DNA of 64,000 nucleotides from Rosistilla carotiformis (GCF_007753095.1 NZ_CP036348.1:4689411-4753410), one strand, 5' to 3'; counted from the stretch's first letter, positions 27,600 to 37,500 are shown. Numbers and translations are program-made. Notes: generated by a model from the letters alone, not told the origin.

Positions 27600-28919
27600 T
27601 TATCGGTTTTCGATCGGAACAAAGTCGCGCTGCGTCGGCCCCGTGTAGACCTGGCGAGGACGGCCGATCCGCGTGCCGGGCGAATTGTGCATTTCGACCC
27701 AGTGGGCGATCCAACCGGGCAGACGCCCCATCGCAAACAGCACAGTAAACATCTGCACTGGAATCCCGATCGCACGATAGATGACGCCGGAATAGAAATC
27801 GACGTTCGGATAAAGCTTCCGCTCGACAAAATAAGGATCTTGCAGCGCGACTTCTTCCAATCGCTGGGCTACGTCAAACAATGGATCCTTGATGTCCATC
27901 TTGGCTAGCAGCGTGTCGCATGCTTCTTTGATGATGATCGCACGCGGATCGCGGTTCTTGTAAACGCGGTGACCAAAGCCCATCAGACGGAAGCCGTCTT
28001 GTTTGTCTTTTGCCATGCGGACGTACTTTTCAACATCACCCCCATCGTCGGCGATCTGTTGCAGCATGTTCACACACGCTTCGTTTGCACCGCCGTGCAG
28101 CGGTCCCCACAAGGCGCAGATGCCAGCAGAGATCGATGCGAACAGGTTGGCGTTGCTGCTGCCGACGATCCGAACGGTCGATGTGCTGCAATTTTGCTCG
28201 TGATCGGCGTGAACGATCAACAAAAGATTCAGCGCCTTCACGAAATCGGGATCCGGGTGATAGTCTTCGGCGGGCGTGCCGAACATCATCTCCAGGAAGT
28301 TTTCGCAATAGGTCAACGCGTTGTTCGGATAAGGGAACGGTTGGCCGACCGATTTTTTGTAGCTGTAAGCCGCGATGGTTGGCAGCTTAGCCAACAAGCG
28401 ATGGATCGAAATTTCGACCTCTTTCGCATCGTGCGGGTCCAGCGAATCTTGATAGAAGGTCGACAACGCGCCGACCACGCTCGACAGGATCGCCATCGGA
28501 TGGGCGTCGCGAGGAAAGCCGTTGTAAAACGAACGCATATCCTCGTGAATCATCGTGTGCTTGCGGATCGACGACCGGAACTCGTTCAATTGATCCGCCG
28601 TTGGCAGTTCGCCGTAGATCAGCAGATAGCTGGTCTCTACGAAATCGCAATTCTTGGCCAACGTCTCGATCGGATACCCGCGATAGCGGAGGATTCCATT
28701 TTCACCATCGAGATAGGTGATCGAACTGGTCGTGCTGCCGGTGTTCACAAAACCTTCGTCGATCGTGATCAGACCGGTCTCACCCCGCAGTTTGCTGATG
28801 TCGACAGCCCGTTCGTGCTCGGTACCTTCGATTACTGGCATGTCGATGTGAGTATCGCCAACGCTCAATCGAGCCGTTCCGGTTATTGTTGCTTCGCCGT
28901 TAGTCGCCGTACTCATCAA
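27600..28919 (-). CDS. gltA: Citrate synthase
   Basis: GltA condenses oxaloacetate and acetyl-CoA to citrate at the entry to the TCA cycle. The 439-residue length fits the bacterial hexameric type. TGLITIDEGFVNTGSTTSSI and YLDGENGILRYRGYPIETLA are typical of the N-terminal part. The catalytic residues appear in LWGPLHGGANEACVNML (His), GFGHRVYKNRDPRA (His) and PNVDFYSGVIY (Asp). The C-terminal ALGRLPGWIAHWVEM-like segment and the Arg-rich RIGRPRQVYTGP are intact. ATGs at 28919 and 28916 are adjacent. It stands alone between the BBP7 and PIN-TRAM genes. Confidence 0.97.
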   Translation of the reverse strand: MMSTATNGEATITGTARLSVGDTHIDMPVIEGTEHERAVDISKLRGETGLITIDEGFVNTGSTTSSITYLDGENGILRYRGYPIETLAKNCDFVETSYLLIYGELPTADQLNEFRSSIRKHTMIHEDMRSFYNGFPRDAHPMAILSSVVGALSTFYQDSLDPHDAKEVEISIHRLLAKLPTIAAYSYKKSVGQPFPYPNNALTYCENFLEMMFGTPAEDYHPDPDFVKALNLLLIVHADHEQNCSTSTVRIVGSSNANLFASISAGICALWGPLHGGANEACVNMLQQIADDGGDVEKYVRMAKDKQDGFRLMGFGHRVYKNRDPRAIIIKEACDTLLAKMDIKDPLFDVAQRLEEVALQDPYFVERKLYPNVDFYSGVIYRAIGIPVQMFTVLFAMGRLPGWIAHWVEMHNSPGTRIGRPRQVYTGPTQRDFVPIENR

Positions 28920-29156
28920 GGGGTGTCTCCACGCACCAAATTTCGAAACATAACTCCAAACGATTCGCTTCGCATCTTAACCGCACGATAGCATCGCGAC
29001 AATTCGGTTAAGAAAAAACCAATGGTTCGCACGCAACTTCCCATCGGCTGCGAATCGTCTCCAACGTTTATGACGGGCAGGCAAGACCCCACCAAACAGG
29101 CGTCAAGGGAAACCAATCTCACGGGTTCCCCATCGGGCACATCCACCCAATCGCGT

Positions 29157-30179
29157 TCACACGTCGTGCCGCGTGAAAATCATTCGCCCGGCACTGGTCT
29201 GCAGCGTGCTGGTGACCGTGACCATCAGGTCCTTGTTGATCTTGTCACGCCCCCCTTCGACGACAACCATCGTGCCATCTTCCAGGTAACCGATCCCTTG
29301 ATCTTGTCCTTCGCCCGCTTTGATCACCTTCAATTGAAACTGCTCTCCGGGCAAATACATCGGCTTCAGCGAGTTCGCAATTTCGTTTAGGTTGATCACC
29401 GGCACGTTGTGAATCTTGGCGACTTTGTTCAAGTTGAAGTCCCCCGTGACCACCTTGCCTTCAAGGTGTTTGGCCAGCAGCACCAATTTCAAATCGACGG
29501 CCTGCCCGGCGAACTCCGGCAGATCGCGATCGAAGATCTGCAAATCCACCGCGTCGTTGGCGCGCAACCGGTTCAGCACATCCAGTCCGCGCCGACCGCG
29601 GGCGCGCCGCAATTTGTCGCTGCTGTCGGCGATCCCCTGCAATTCGCTCAAGGCAAACCGAGGCATGATCAATTGGTTGTCGAAGATCCCGGTCCCGACC
29701 AAATCTTCGATCCGGCCATCGATCACCACGCTGGTGTCCAAGATCAACGGTTTGAAACCCTTCACCTCGCGAACAAATTCGACGTACGGGATGATAAATC
29801 GAAAGTCGTCCTTCGTCTGCAATAACAGACTGATGCAGATATAACACAGCACCATGCCCGTCACTAAGCGAACGGGCGTCTGCATGTGTTCGGCCAACAA
29901 CGGGGCCAGCGCAATGGTCAGCACATAGGTCAGCAAAACGCCCACCAACAAGCCAAAATAGATCGATGAAATCGCATCGATCCGCTTTGTGGGAACAAAG
30001 ACATCGATAGCGATCACGGCCAGCGCCAGCCCCATCACGATGCAGAAATTGGCCCAGGGCACCCACGAGGGGGTCGTCACCTGTAACGAAGAATTGGCCG
30101 CTTGCACCGCATAGTTAATTAATGCGGAGATCCCGCCGGCCACCAGCAGGAAGACCGCGCGTAAGAGGAGCAGACTCAT
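29157..30179 (-). CDS. Membrane-anchored PIN-TRAM protein (YacL type)
   Basis: A 340-residue protein. Four hydrophobic segments (about residues 5-25, 42-62, 70-95 and 103-120) anchor it in the membrane. A PIN nuclease domain follows: PLILDTSVVIDGRIEDLV gives the first Asp, MPRFALSELQGIAD the Glu, and VVTGDFNLNKVAKIHNVPVI the later Asp. A C-terminal TRAM domain is recognised in YLPGEQFQLKVIKAGEGQDQ and GIGYLEDGTMVVVEGGRD. This is the arrangement of YacL-like proteins, whose RNA target is not known. The catalytic acidic residues are present, so nuclease activity is possible. Confidence 0.88.
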   Translation of the reverse strand: MSLLLLRAVFLLVAGGISALINYAVQAANSSLQVTTPSWVPWANFCIVMGLALAVIAIDVFVPTKRIDAISSIYFGLLVGVLLTYVLTIALAPLLAEHMQTPVRLVTGMVLCYICISLLLQTKDDFRFIIPYVEFVREVKGFKPLILDTSVVIDGRIEDLVGTGIFDNQLIMPRFALSELQGIADSSDKLRRARGRRGLDVLNRLRANDAVDLQIFDRDLPEFAGQAVDLKLVLLAKHLEGKVVTGDFNLNKVAKIHNVPVINLNEIANSLKPMYLPGEQFQLKVIKAGEGQDQGIGYLEDGTMVVVEGGRDKINKDLMVTVTSTLQTSAGRMIFTRHDV

Positions 30180-30591
30180 TAGTTTTTACCTTGCCTATCT
30201 ATAAGTGTTTCTTATGGTGGGGCGATTCCACCGCGTAAAAGTTCGCCAACTTCCGAAACGATCAATCAGGTAAAGCGACAGATGCATCGCAGGGGTGGGG
30301 GAATAGGTAGTTGCCCGCGGCCAAGAATAACTTGGCCTTATACCTAATTCGTTCATAGAACCGTCGGAAGCAATATTGCGTGCTTAATCATAAATCATCC
30401 TTCCCCAAACATCCTTGGGGCGAAGCATAAAACAGATGATTTTTGCGTTAGATTCTGATCCGCTACTATACGGGAGAACTGGGCAACTTTGTTCAAATCC
30501 CAATGCAGACGGGAAACCCGCGTGATCGAAACGGTCGCCGCCCCCAACGCCGGGCGGACGTTCCCGCAGCGCAAATCGTCTCACCGCCGCG
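30180..30591. other. Spacer between dgt and the PIN-TRAM gene
   Basis: About 410 bases downstream of dgt and upstream of the PIN-TRAM gene. It contains a hairpin at 30400-30425 (CTTCCCCAA, 6-base loop, TTGGGGCGAAG, one bulge). No T-run follows on the minus strand, so its role as a dgt terminator is uncertain. An open plus-strand frame starting at 30489 is antisense to dgt and is not accepted. Confidence 0.4.
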
Positions 30592-31734
30592 CTACCAATC
30601 GGCCAACGGCCCGGGCCCCGAGAACAGATACTCGTGCTGTAGATCGCAGAACCGATCGGTCATCCCCGCGATATATTCACCAACCGCGCGGATCGGTCCG
30701 ACCGTGGTCGCACGCTGACGGAAGCGCAGCGGCAACCGATTCGGATCGGCCACTAAGCGGGAATGCAATTGCTCCAGTCGCTCGCCGGCCGAACGACGGA
30801 TTTCCAACAGCCGCGCATGACGGTAGATGTTTTCAAAAAGAAACTTTTCCAACTCCCCGCGCTCGCCACGGAACGCCGGATCCTCTTCCACACGCAATCC
30901 TTCGGCACGCACCTCCGCCGCCGTCTTGCCTTGGGCCGCATGAATCCGCGGAATGTTGTGCTCAAGAAAATTACTCACCTGCAGATCGACCAATTCATGC
31001 ACCAGCGCCGGACGCAACTGTTTCGGAGGCAGGTTGCGATACTTCGCTTCGATCGATCGCAGCGCTCGATCGACCAATGGCACCTTGGAAAGTTCTTCAA
31101 TCGTCAGCAAGCCCAACTGGACCGCGTCGTCGATGTCGTGGGCGTCATACGCCATCGAATCGGCAGCATCGACCACCTGCACTTCCAAAAGCGGCGCGGT
31201 GACATCGGCCGGTTGATGCTTATTGGCTCGCTCGGTTTGACCGGCCAGCACTTCGGCCGACAGGTTCAGCCCGCTGAAGCGATTAAATCGCTGCTCCAAA
31301 TCTTCGACGATTGTCAGCGCAAACTGATTGTGCGAAAACCCGCCCGCTTGCCGCATGCAATCGTGCAACACATCCTCGCCACAGTGGCCATAAGGCGGGT
31401 GCCCGATATCGTGCATCAACGCCAACGCCTCGATCAGATCCTCGTTCAATCGCAACACGCGACCGATCGTTCGCGCGATCGATGCCACCTCAAAGGTGTG
31501 CGTTAAACGCGTGCGATGGTAATCCCCCATGTCGCCGGTGAAGACCTGCATCTTGCCGGCCAGCCTGCGGAATGCGGAACAGTGCAGAATCCGATCGCGA
31601 TCGCGTTGAAACGGCCCCCGATAGGGATGGGTTGGTTCGGCATGCTTGCGGCCCAGCGAATCATTGCTGTGCATCGCATAACTGGCCAACAAACCGTCTT
31701 CGCGGTCCGCGGGGTGAGGCACACGGTCATTCAT
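30592..31734 (-). CDS. dgt: Deoxyguanosinetriphosphate triphosphohydrolase-like HD protein
   Basis: A 380-residue dNTP triphosphohydrolase that releases tripolyphosphate from deoxynucleoside triphosphates. CSAFRRLAGKMQVFTGDMGD and YHRTRLTHTFEVASIARTIG introduce the HD domain, whose metal-binding core is ALMHDIGHPPYGHCGEDVLH. VVDAADSMAYDAHDIDDAVQ supplies the fourth ligand region. All HD ligands are present. The start ATG (31734) overlaps the last codons of the peptide-binding-protein gene (stop at 31727-31729), so the two are probably coupled. The functional relation of the pair is not obvious. Confidence 0.94.
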   Translation of the reverse strand: MNDRVPHPADREDGLLASYAMHSNDSLGRKHAEPTHPYRGPFQRDRDRILHCSAFRRLAGKMQVFTGDMGDYHRTRLTHTFEVASIARTIGRVLRLNEDLIEALALMHDIGHPPYGHCGEDVLHDCMRQAGGFSHNQFALTIVEDLEQRFNRFSGLNLSAEVLAGQTERANKHQPADVTAPLLEVQVVDAADSMAYDAHDIDDAVQLGLLTIEELSKVPLVDRALRSIEAKYRNLPPKQLRPALVHELVDLQVSNFLEHNIPRIHAAQGKTAAEVRAEGLRVEEDPAFRGERGELEKFLFENIYRHARLLEIRRSAGERLEQLHSRLVADPNRLPLRFRQRATTVGPIRAVGEYIAGMTDRFCDLQHEYLFSGPGPLADW

Positions 31735-33697
31735 CGATGCGTTCGCGTTTCCGAATCAGGTGCAGCGGATGTTGGTCCATCACGTTCGGTTCAAAACCTG
31801 CGTAGTCCGGGCTAAACAAATTGGTCCGCGTATAAAAATAGAGGGGAATGACCGGAAGATCCTCCAAGAAGATCGACTCCGCTTCCCGCAACAACTCCAT
31901 CCGTTCCTCCCCACTGGCGGCTTGCGATCGCGCGATCAATTCGTCGTACTCCGGTCGACTCCAACCGGTACTGTTGTGCGAATTTCCCGTCGTCCACATA
32001 TCCAAGAACGTATTCGGATCGGGGTAATCGCCGTTCCAACCGCCACGGGCGATCGTGTAATCGACCGTGAAGACCTTGTCCAAATAGGTCCCCCACTCCA
32101 TGTTCTCCAGCGAAGCCTTCACGTTCAGATTGTTCTGCCACTGCTGTTGGATCACCTCGGCGATCGCCCGATGCGATTCGCTGGTGTTGTACAAAATCGT
32201 GAGCGTGGGCATTCCGCGGCCTCCGGGAAAACCTGCGTCGGCCAACAACTGACGCGCCCGCTCGGGATCATACCCTTCCCCTTCAGGACTCTGGTATTCG
32301 GTCAGGTACGGTGGCACGATACTGCCGGCGGGGATTTGCCCGGCCCGCGTGACCTCGGTCACAATCTGCTGCTTGTCGATCGCCAGGTTCAACGCGTGGC
32401 GAACGCGAACATCATCCAACGGCTTGCGGTTGGTGTTAAGTCGATAGAAATAGACCGCCAGCGAAACACCGACCTTGGCATCGTCGCGCTGCTGGATCTC
32501 TTCGATCACCGACAACGGAACATCCGACGCCCAGTGCAGTTGCCCCTTCAAGTACATGTTCAAGGCGGTTGTCTGCGATTTCACGCTGTAGGCATCGATC
32601 CGATCCAGCGCCACCGCGTCGGTATTCCAATAATACGGGTTCTTCCGCAACCGAATCCGATCGCGAATCCGACGAAACTCCAATTCATACGGCCCGTTGC
32701 AAACCATGTTCTCCGATTTCGTCCACGCCGGGGCCCCAAACTTTTCAACGCAAGCGCGGTTCACGGCAAACAACGTGTAGAAACCTGTCAGGTACGAAAA
32801 GAACGGAGTCGGTTCGTTCAATTGGACGACCAGCGTTTTGTCGTCGGGAGTTGCCACGCCACCGAAGTTCGCAAAATCGATCAACACCTGATGCACCGAT
32901 TCGAGCGTCCCGTCGGCAAAGCTGCCGCCGCCGGGCTGCTTGGTGAAGTACCGCAGCTCCCCGTCGGCATCCCAATCGATCCCTTGATCGCCCACCGGTT
33001 TTACGTCGATCGCATAGACCCAAGATTCCTGCCAATCGGCAAGTAATGACTTGCCAAGGTCGCTCGATTCGTCTTCGATCTCCGGCCGCTCAGGCTTTTC
33101 GATCGACTTCAGCACCCCATGCAAAACGGTTCCCCGCGGGAACGGTTGCAACGGATCGGGGCTTCCCGGGCGGTCCCTCAGTTCCGCCTCCACGCGGTCG
33201 CCCACTTTGATTTCCCCGGTGTTATATTCCTTGCCGCCGACCACGTAATACAGCTGCGACGAATATTCCGACGCCGTTTCGGGGTGCAGCACCCGCTGCC
33301 ACGACCAAGCGAAATCCTCCGACGTGACGGGAGTCCCATCGGACCACAACATCCCTTCACGAATACGAAATGTGTACGTGCGGCCGTCCTCAGAGATCTC
33401 CGGCAGATCGGCCATCCCCGGCACAACGGTCACCGCTTGCAGGCCGTTCTCGTCGACCGGCCCCTCAGGAACCGATCGCAGCAGACCTTCAAAAAGGGCC
33501 TGCAAGATCTTGTGCTCGGGTTCTCCGGTGGCTCGGGCCGGATCGAGTGTCTTGACATCATCGCCATTTTGAAAGGCGAAATCGGCGGGTTCCAGTGTCG
33601 TAAACGAAAGCGCCCAAATCACCGCGCAGCCGCAGACACCAATCAAGAACCATGGGAACGCTCGACGTATTTCCGGCGGCACGCGGCCATCCTCCAA
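31727..33697 (-). CDS. Membrane-anchored oligopeptide-binding protein (SBP_bac_5)
   Basis: A 656-residue extracytoplasmic solute-binding protein. Residues about 13-32 (FPWFLIGVCGCAVIWALSFT) form an uncleaved anchor or signal. The family 5 binding domain begins with VKTLDPARATGEPEHKILQA and contains YTFRIREGMLWSDGTPVTSE, DFAWSWQRVLHPE, KFGAPAWTKSENMVCNGPYE, RVRHALNLAIDKQQIVTEV and GGWNGDYPDPNTFLDMWTTG, all typical of OppA/DppA proteins. An insertion of about 100 residues around 150-265 (with PGGGSFADGTLE) is not usual. No permease or ATPase genes follow; instead dgt overlaps its 3' end by 8 bases. It may work with a transporter encoded elsewhere. Confidence 0.9.
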   Translation of the reverse strand: MEDGRVPPEIRRAFPWFLIGVCGCAVIWALSFTTLEPADFAFQNGDDVKTLDPARATGEPEHKILQALFEGLLRSVPEGPVDENGLQAVTVVPGMADLPEISEDGRTYTFRIREGMLWSDGTPVTSEDFAWSWQRVLHPETASEYSSQLYYVVGGKEYNTGEIKVGDRVEAELRDRPGSPDPLQPFPRGTVLHGVLKSIEKPERPEIEDESSDLGKSLLADWQESWVYAIDVKPVGDQGIDWDADGELRYFTKQPGGGSFADGTLESVHQVLIDFANFGGVATPDDKTLVVQLNEPTPFFSYLTGFYTLFAVNRACVEKFGAPAWTKSENMVCNGPYELEFRRIRDRIRLRKNPYYWNTDAVALDRIDAYSVKSQTTALNMYLKGQLHWASDVPLSVIEEIQQRDDAKVGVSLAVYFYRLNTNRKPLDDVRVRHALNLAIDKQQIVTEVTRAGQIPAGSIVPPYLTEYQSPEGEGYDPERARQLLADAGFPGGRGMPTLTILYNTSESHRAIAEVIQQQWQNNLNVKASLENMEWGTYLDKVFTVDYTIARGGWNGDYPDPNTFLDMWTTGNSHNSTGWSRPEYDELIARSQAASGEERMELLREAESIFLEDLPVIPLYFYTRTNLFSPDYAGFEPNVMDQHPLHLIRKRERIDE

Positions 33698-33971
33698 CTC
33701 GATTGGTCAGGAAAGGTAAATCGGAACGTCAGTTTCTCAGAAACGCCGGACCAAGGGAACCCGCGTTCGCAAACTGGGGGGCCCCCCAAGGCGACCGCAA
33801 ACGCTACGGAGATCCGCACACGCGGGCCATCCAACCGGCACATTCGTTTTTCTTCAACAGGCCCATCGAATGGTTCGTCTTCTCCAAGCTTTCAATCGCA
33901 CCCAGCCGCTAAGATTTGCCGAACCAGAATAGCGGACACGTTCACCATAAAATCGAACAGGGATGAATTCG

Positions 33972-35411
33972 ATGCCGCAGTTGTCAATGTTTCAGGCCGG
34001 CCTTACGGGCCATCTCGCCAAGCCGAACGACGAACAACGCGTCGCTTTGGATTTTGCCGGACATCTGTTGACCGACACCGCTCACGACTTGCGATCGCCG
34101 CTGGCCGCGGCTCGTGAGCTGACGCAATTGGTCGCCGATGGGATCGAAGGCCCGATTTCCGCCGAACAAAAGCAACATCTCCAAGCGGTCGTGGCACGAT
34201 GCAACGACATGCAGCGTCTGATCGACGACATGCTGCATTTCGAATGCGTCCGAACCGGAAGCCCGCGGATCGCCAGAGACTGGATCGCGGCGTGCGAGCT
34301 TCCAGCCCAAGTCCAACCGTTGATCGAATCAACCCGCCGAGGCCGTGGCATCGGTTTGAAATGGATAGGTTTCGAGCGTCATCTGCCGGCGATGTTTGCC
34401 GACGCCGACAAGGTCAAACGTTTGCTGGTGAACTTGATCGACAATGCGCTCCGTGCCACTCCCGAATCGGGCCAAGTGACCGTGCGGACCGAACTGGCCC
34501 GCAGTGGCGATCGGATGCGTTTGTCGGTCGAAGACACCGGCGCAGGGATCGCCCCGCAACAATGGTCCCAACTTTCCCAACGCGGCGTCAGCCAATTGGA
34601 TGGTCACGGGCTTGGGCTGTCGATCTGTCGACAGATCGCTGCCTTACATTTCACACAGCTAGATGTTGTCAGTGCCCATGGGCAAGGCGCACGGTTCAGC
34701 CTGGAATTGCCCACCGGCGGCGCCTCCGCGGTGGTCGACAGCTTCTCCCGCTGGCGCGAAAGCATCCAGACGACAAACGCTGCAACATCCCCCATTCCGC
34801 AGCCCGCGGGACAACGCATCCGTCCGACCCGTCGCAGCACACCGAATGTCTCCCCAGTGCAGACGCTGCCCATCGAAACACCGCCGCCACGCTACCCACA
34901 CAGCGTGGCGATGGTTGGCGTGAGCGCGGTCCAAGCGATGCCGACCGAACCGACTCGCAACCTCGACCGCTTCCTGCAAAGCCATTGCGAGATGCATGAG
35001 CTGTTTTACCAACGCAATGCGTCCCAATGGATCCTTCTGTTAGACAGCAACATTGGCGAAGCGGAACAACGGATCGTGGCGATGGATCAAGCGCGATCGC
35101 GAACCGGCGACACGCTGCGGGGAACATGCCCGCTGCAATGGTCCAACCCGCTGTCCATCGCTGTCGGCACGCCAACCGATCGCAAGCAGTTGCAGCAGGC
35201 GTTTGTGCAAGGCAAGTTAGGCCCCCACCGCCCCTTGCCGCCCCCGAAGTCGATCGCGGAAACAAAGCCCGTCGCGTCGTCGACAGAACCGCTGCTGTCG
35301 GCCATCGCACAGCAGCGACTCGACAGCGAAGTCCGCTGGCTGACCCAACGATTCCGGCATCGCCAAAACCGACTGCTGCGGCAGGCCGAAGCGATCCGCC
35401 CCGTTCACTAA
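33972..35411 (+). CDS. Soluble histidine kinase with unknown C-terminal domain
   Basis: A 479-residue kinase without transmembrane segments. The HisKA domain begins near residue 25 with LLTDTAHDLRSPLAAARELT, and the phospho-acceptor His follows Ala in AHDL. The HATPase domain has LLVNLIDNALRATPES (N-box), VEDTGAGIAPQQW (G1) and GHGLGLSICRQIAALH (G2). From about residue 245 on, a Pro/Thr/Arg-rich linker leads to a 150-residue C-terminal region of unknown fold (LFYQRNASQWILLLDSNIGE onward). It has no receiver or sensor domain. The ATG at 33972 has AGGG 9 bases upstream; an ATG at 33963 lies too close to that site. No response regulator is adjacent. Confidence 0.85.
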   Translation: MPQLSMFQAGLTGHLAKPNDEQRVALDFAGHLLTDTAHDLRSPLAAARELTQLVADGIEGPISAEQKQHLQAVVARCNDMQRLIDDMLHFECVRTGSPRIARDWIAACELPAQVQPLIESTRRGRGIGLKWIGFERHLPAMFADADKVKRLLVNLIDNALRATPESGQVTVRTELARSGDRMRLSVEDTGAGIAPQQWSQLSQRGVSQLDGHGLGLSICRQIAALHFTQLDVVSAHGQGARFSLELPTGGASAVVDSFSRWRESIQTTNAATSPIPQPAGQRIRPTRRSTPNVSPVQTLPIETPPPRYPHSVAMVGVSAVQAMPTEPTRNLDRFLQSHCEMHELFYQRNASQWILLLDSNIGEAEQRIVAMDQARSRTGDTLRGTCPLQWSNPLSIAVGTPTDRKQLQQAFVQGKLGPHRPLPPPKSIAETKPVASSTEPLLSAIAQQRLDSEVRWLTQRFRHRQNRLLRQAEAIRPVH

Positions 35412-35420
35412 ACCGCGAGC

Positions 35421-35864
35421 TCACAAAAATTGTTGATACGCCGCGACCGCCAATTGGTCGCAACGTTCGTTCTCTTCATGACCGCTGTGGCCTTTGACAT
35501 GCTCGAAGGTCACCGCATGGACCTGCAACTGGCGATCGAGTTCTTTCCAAAGATCGGCGTTCTTCAGTTCCGCGAACTTCGATCCCACCTTGCGACGCCA
35601 ACCGTTCCGCTTCCAACCGGGCATCCATTTACTGAGCCCTTGCCCAACGTAGCTGCTGTCCGAATAAAGCGTCACTTTGCAGGGACGCTTCAGCGCCTGC
35701 AAACCGCGAATCACGGCCAACATCTCCATCTGATTGTTGGTCGTTTCCACCAGGCCGCCCGAACACTCCTTCTCCGTGCCGCTCTGCAGGTCGCGTAAAA
35801 CATACGCCCATCCGCCGGGTCCCGGATTACCGCTGCACGCCCCGTCGGTAAACAGATGGATCAT
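35421..35864 (-). CDS. rnhA: Ribonuclease HI
   Basis: RNase HI cleaves the RNA strand of RNA-DNA hybrids. The 147-residue product matches the family length. The catalytic acidic residues are in [20 protein letters not shown] (Asp7), [20 protein letters not shown] (Glu47), [20 protein letters not shown] (Asp69) and [15 protein letters not shown] (Asp136). The basic handle [13 protein letters not shown] is present. The start at 35864 was set by the MIHLFTDGA motif; the frame is open to 36278 but that part contains the intergenic repeat and is not conserved. The stop lies 10 bases from the convergent histidine kinase gene. Confidence 0.95.
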   Translation of the reverse strand: MIHLFTDGACSGNPGPGGWAYVLRDLQSGTEKECSGGLVETTNNQMEMLAVIRGLQALKRPCKVTLYSDSSYVGQGLSKWMPGWKRNGWRRKVGSKFAELKNADLWKELDRQLQVHAVTFEHVKGHSGHEENERCDQLAVAAYQQFL

Positions 35865-36025
35865 TCGCGTCGGCTGGCTTGGCGTCGAGGTCGCTGCGTC
35901 CAAAAGATCTTCCTGCTTGGAGTATGTAGATTGCGATTTCAGACAGCACCGGTGTCCCTGTTCGACTGAGCGGACGGCCGGGGGAACTCGTTCGTTCGAA
36001 TTGTGGCTGCTATCGCGTCGGAATG

Positions 36026-36410
36026 CACCCTCCCCAAACCAAGTTTGCGGGGAAGGGTCGAACGAGCGAAGCGTTGTTCGCGGAGGGACGTCACAAGGGA
36101 TCGGGCACGCCTTGATCCGGGTGAACGCCCTCACCGTAAAACTCGCTTCGCACTTGTTTTCCGAACCTCCCGACATCTGCCGGGCGGGTGAATTGCATTG
36201 CCGTCTTTTCGATGCTTTCGGAAATACTTCACCCTCCCCAAACGAAGTTTGCAGGGGAGGGACGAACGCGCGAAGCATTGTTCGGAAAGGGGCGTCACGA
36301 AGTATCGGGGCCGCCTTGATCTGGGCGAATGCCCTCCACGAAAAACTCGCTAAACGCTTATTCTTCGACCCTCCCAGCTTTGCCGGGCGGGTGCATTGTG
36401 GAGCGGGCCC
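36026..36410. repeat. Two tandem copies of a 203-bp intergenic repeat
   Basis: Copy 1 begins with CACCCTCCCCAAACCAAGTT at 36026 and ends near TGCCGGGCGGGTG at 36179. Copy 2 begins with CACCCTCCCCAAACGAAGTT at 36230 and reaches TGCCGGGCGGGTG at 36381. The offset is 202-204 bases throughout. Each copy opens with a GC-rich hairpin: CCCTCCCC AAAC / GTTT GGGGAGGG in copy 2 (36232-36261, one bulge) and the imperfect counterpart in copy 1 (36028-36057). Both continue with CGAACG(A/C)GCGAAGC, TTGTTCG and GGCGTCACGAAG-like words. I recall similar CCCTCCCCAAAC elements as dispersed repeats in planctomycete genomes. Confidence 0.85.
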
Positions 36411-36423
36411 AAAGGCGTCTCGA

Positions 36424-37437
36424 TTACGAAGCGACTTCCCAGGTGTCGCCCGAATTGAACAGGGCGTTCAGATCGCCATTGCCATGCTTGGCCTTCGCTG
36501 CAGCAACTTGGCCGTTGATCTGTTCGTCGTAGGTCGCCACCCCTTCGACATCGCGGAAGACGCCGATCGGTTCGGGCATCACCGGGTGACGCATGCGGCT
36601 GAGCAGGAAGTGCAGCGACGGATCCATCGCCTTTTCGTCGTGGAACAACAGATCGTCTTCCGCAACATCCTTCAAGTTGACGACTTCCAATTGAGTGCCA
36701 ACCTGGCGGATTCCCTTGTCGCGATCGGTGCCGAAGATCAACGGCTTGCCATGCTCCAGTTCGATCGTGTTTTCCAATCGCTGGCTCTTTTCTTGAGCGT
36801 ACGCCATCGCACCGTCGTTGAAGACGTTGCAGTTCTGATAAACCTCAACCAACGAGGTCCCTTTGTGTGCGGCAGCACGCTTCAGGGTATCGGCCAAGTG
36901 CTTGACGTGCGCGTCGAGCGAACGGGCGACGAAGGTCGCCTCGGCAGCGATCGCCACGCTCAATGGATTCAAAGGATGATCGATCGATCCCATCGGCGTG
37001 CTCTTGGTCACCTGGCCCTCTTCGCTGGTTGGCGAATACTGCCCCTTGGTCAACCCATAGATCCGGTTATTGAACAGGACGATGTTGATGTCCAAGTTAC
37101 GGCGCAACACGTGGATGAAGTGGTTGCCACCGATCGACAGCGCGTCACCATCCCCGGTGATCACCCAGACCGAAAGGTCGGGGCGCGTCGATTTCAATCC
37201 GGTCGCAAACGTTGGTGCACGACCGTGAATGCTGTGCATCCCGTAAGTGTTCATGTAGTACGGGAACCGGCTGCTGCAACCGATACCGCTGACGAAGACC
37301 GTGTTCTCACGGGCGATTCCCAATTCGGGAAGCACTTTCTTCATCTGGGCCAGGATCGAATAATCGCCACATCCAGGGCACCATCGGATGTCTTGGTCGC
37401 TGGCAAAATCGGCGGCTTTTAGAACAGGTAAGTTCAT
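36424..37437 (-). CDS. korB: 2-oxoacid:ferredoxin oxidoreductase, beta subunit
   Basis: KorB binds thiamine diphosphate and carries out oxidative decarboxylation of 2-oxoacids, most likely 2-oxoglutarate, with ferredoxin as acceptor. The 337-residue protein starts [20 protein letters not shown], then [15 protein letters not shown]. The TPP site is [20 protein letters not shown] followed by [40 protein letters not shown] is also typical. A GTG at 37482 in frame would add 15 non-conserved residues. It follows korA on the same strand with a gap of about 60 bases. Confidence 0.95.
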   Translation of the reverse strand: MNLPVLKAADFASDQDIRWCPGCGDYSILAQMKKVLPELGIARENTVFVSGIGCSSRFPYYMNTYGMHSIHGRAPTFATGLKSTRPDLSVWVITGDGDALSIGGNHFIHVLRRNLDINIVLFNNRIYGLTKGQYSPTSEEGQVTKSTPMGSIDHPLNPLSVAIAAEATFVARSLDAHVKHLADTLKRAAAHKGTSLVEVYQNCNVFNDGAMAYAQEKSQRLENTIELEHGKPLIFGTDRDKGIRQVGTQLEVVNLKDVAEDDLLFHDEKAMDPSLHFLLSRMRHPVMPEPIGVFRDVEGVATYDEQINGQVAAAKAKHGNGDLNALFNSGDTWEVAS

Positions 37438-37500
37438 GGAATCTATAGAGTTGAAAGGACGTAGATTATTGGATGTCACCACGGTCGGTCAGCCGATGGG

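Noticed and set aside
31760-33046. 428-codon plus-strand ORF antisense to the peptide-binding protein
   Set aside because: Antisense to an intact SBP_bac_5 gene, no motif.
35734-37422. 562-codon plus-strand ORF over the 203-bp repeats and korB
   Set aside because: It crosses the intergenic repeats and is antisense to korB and rnhA; no coherent protein.
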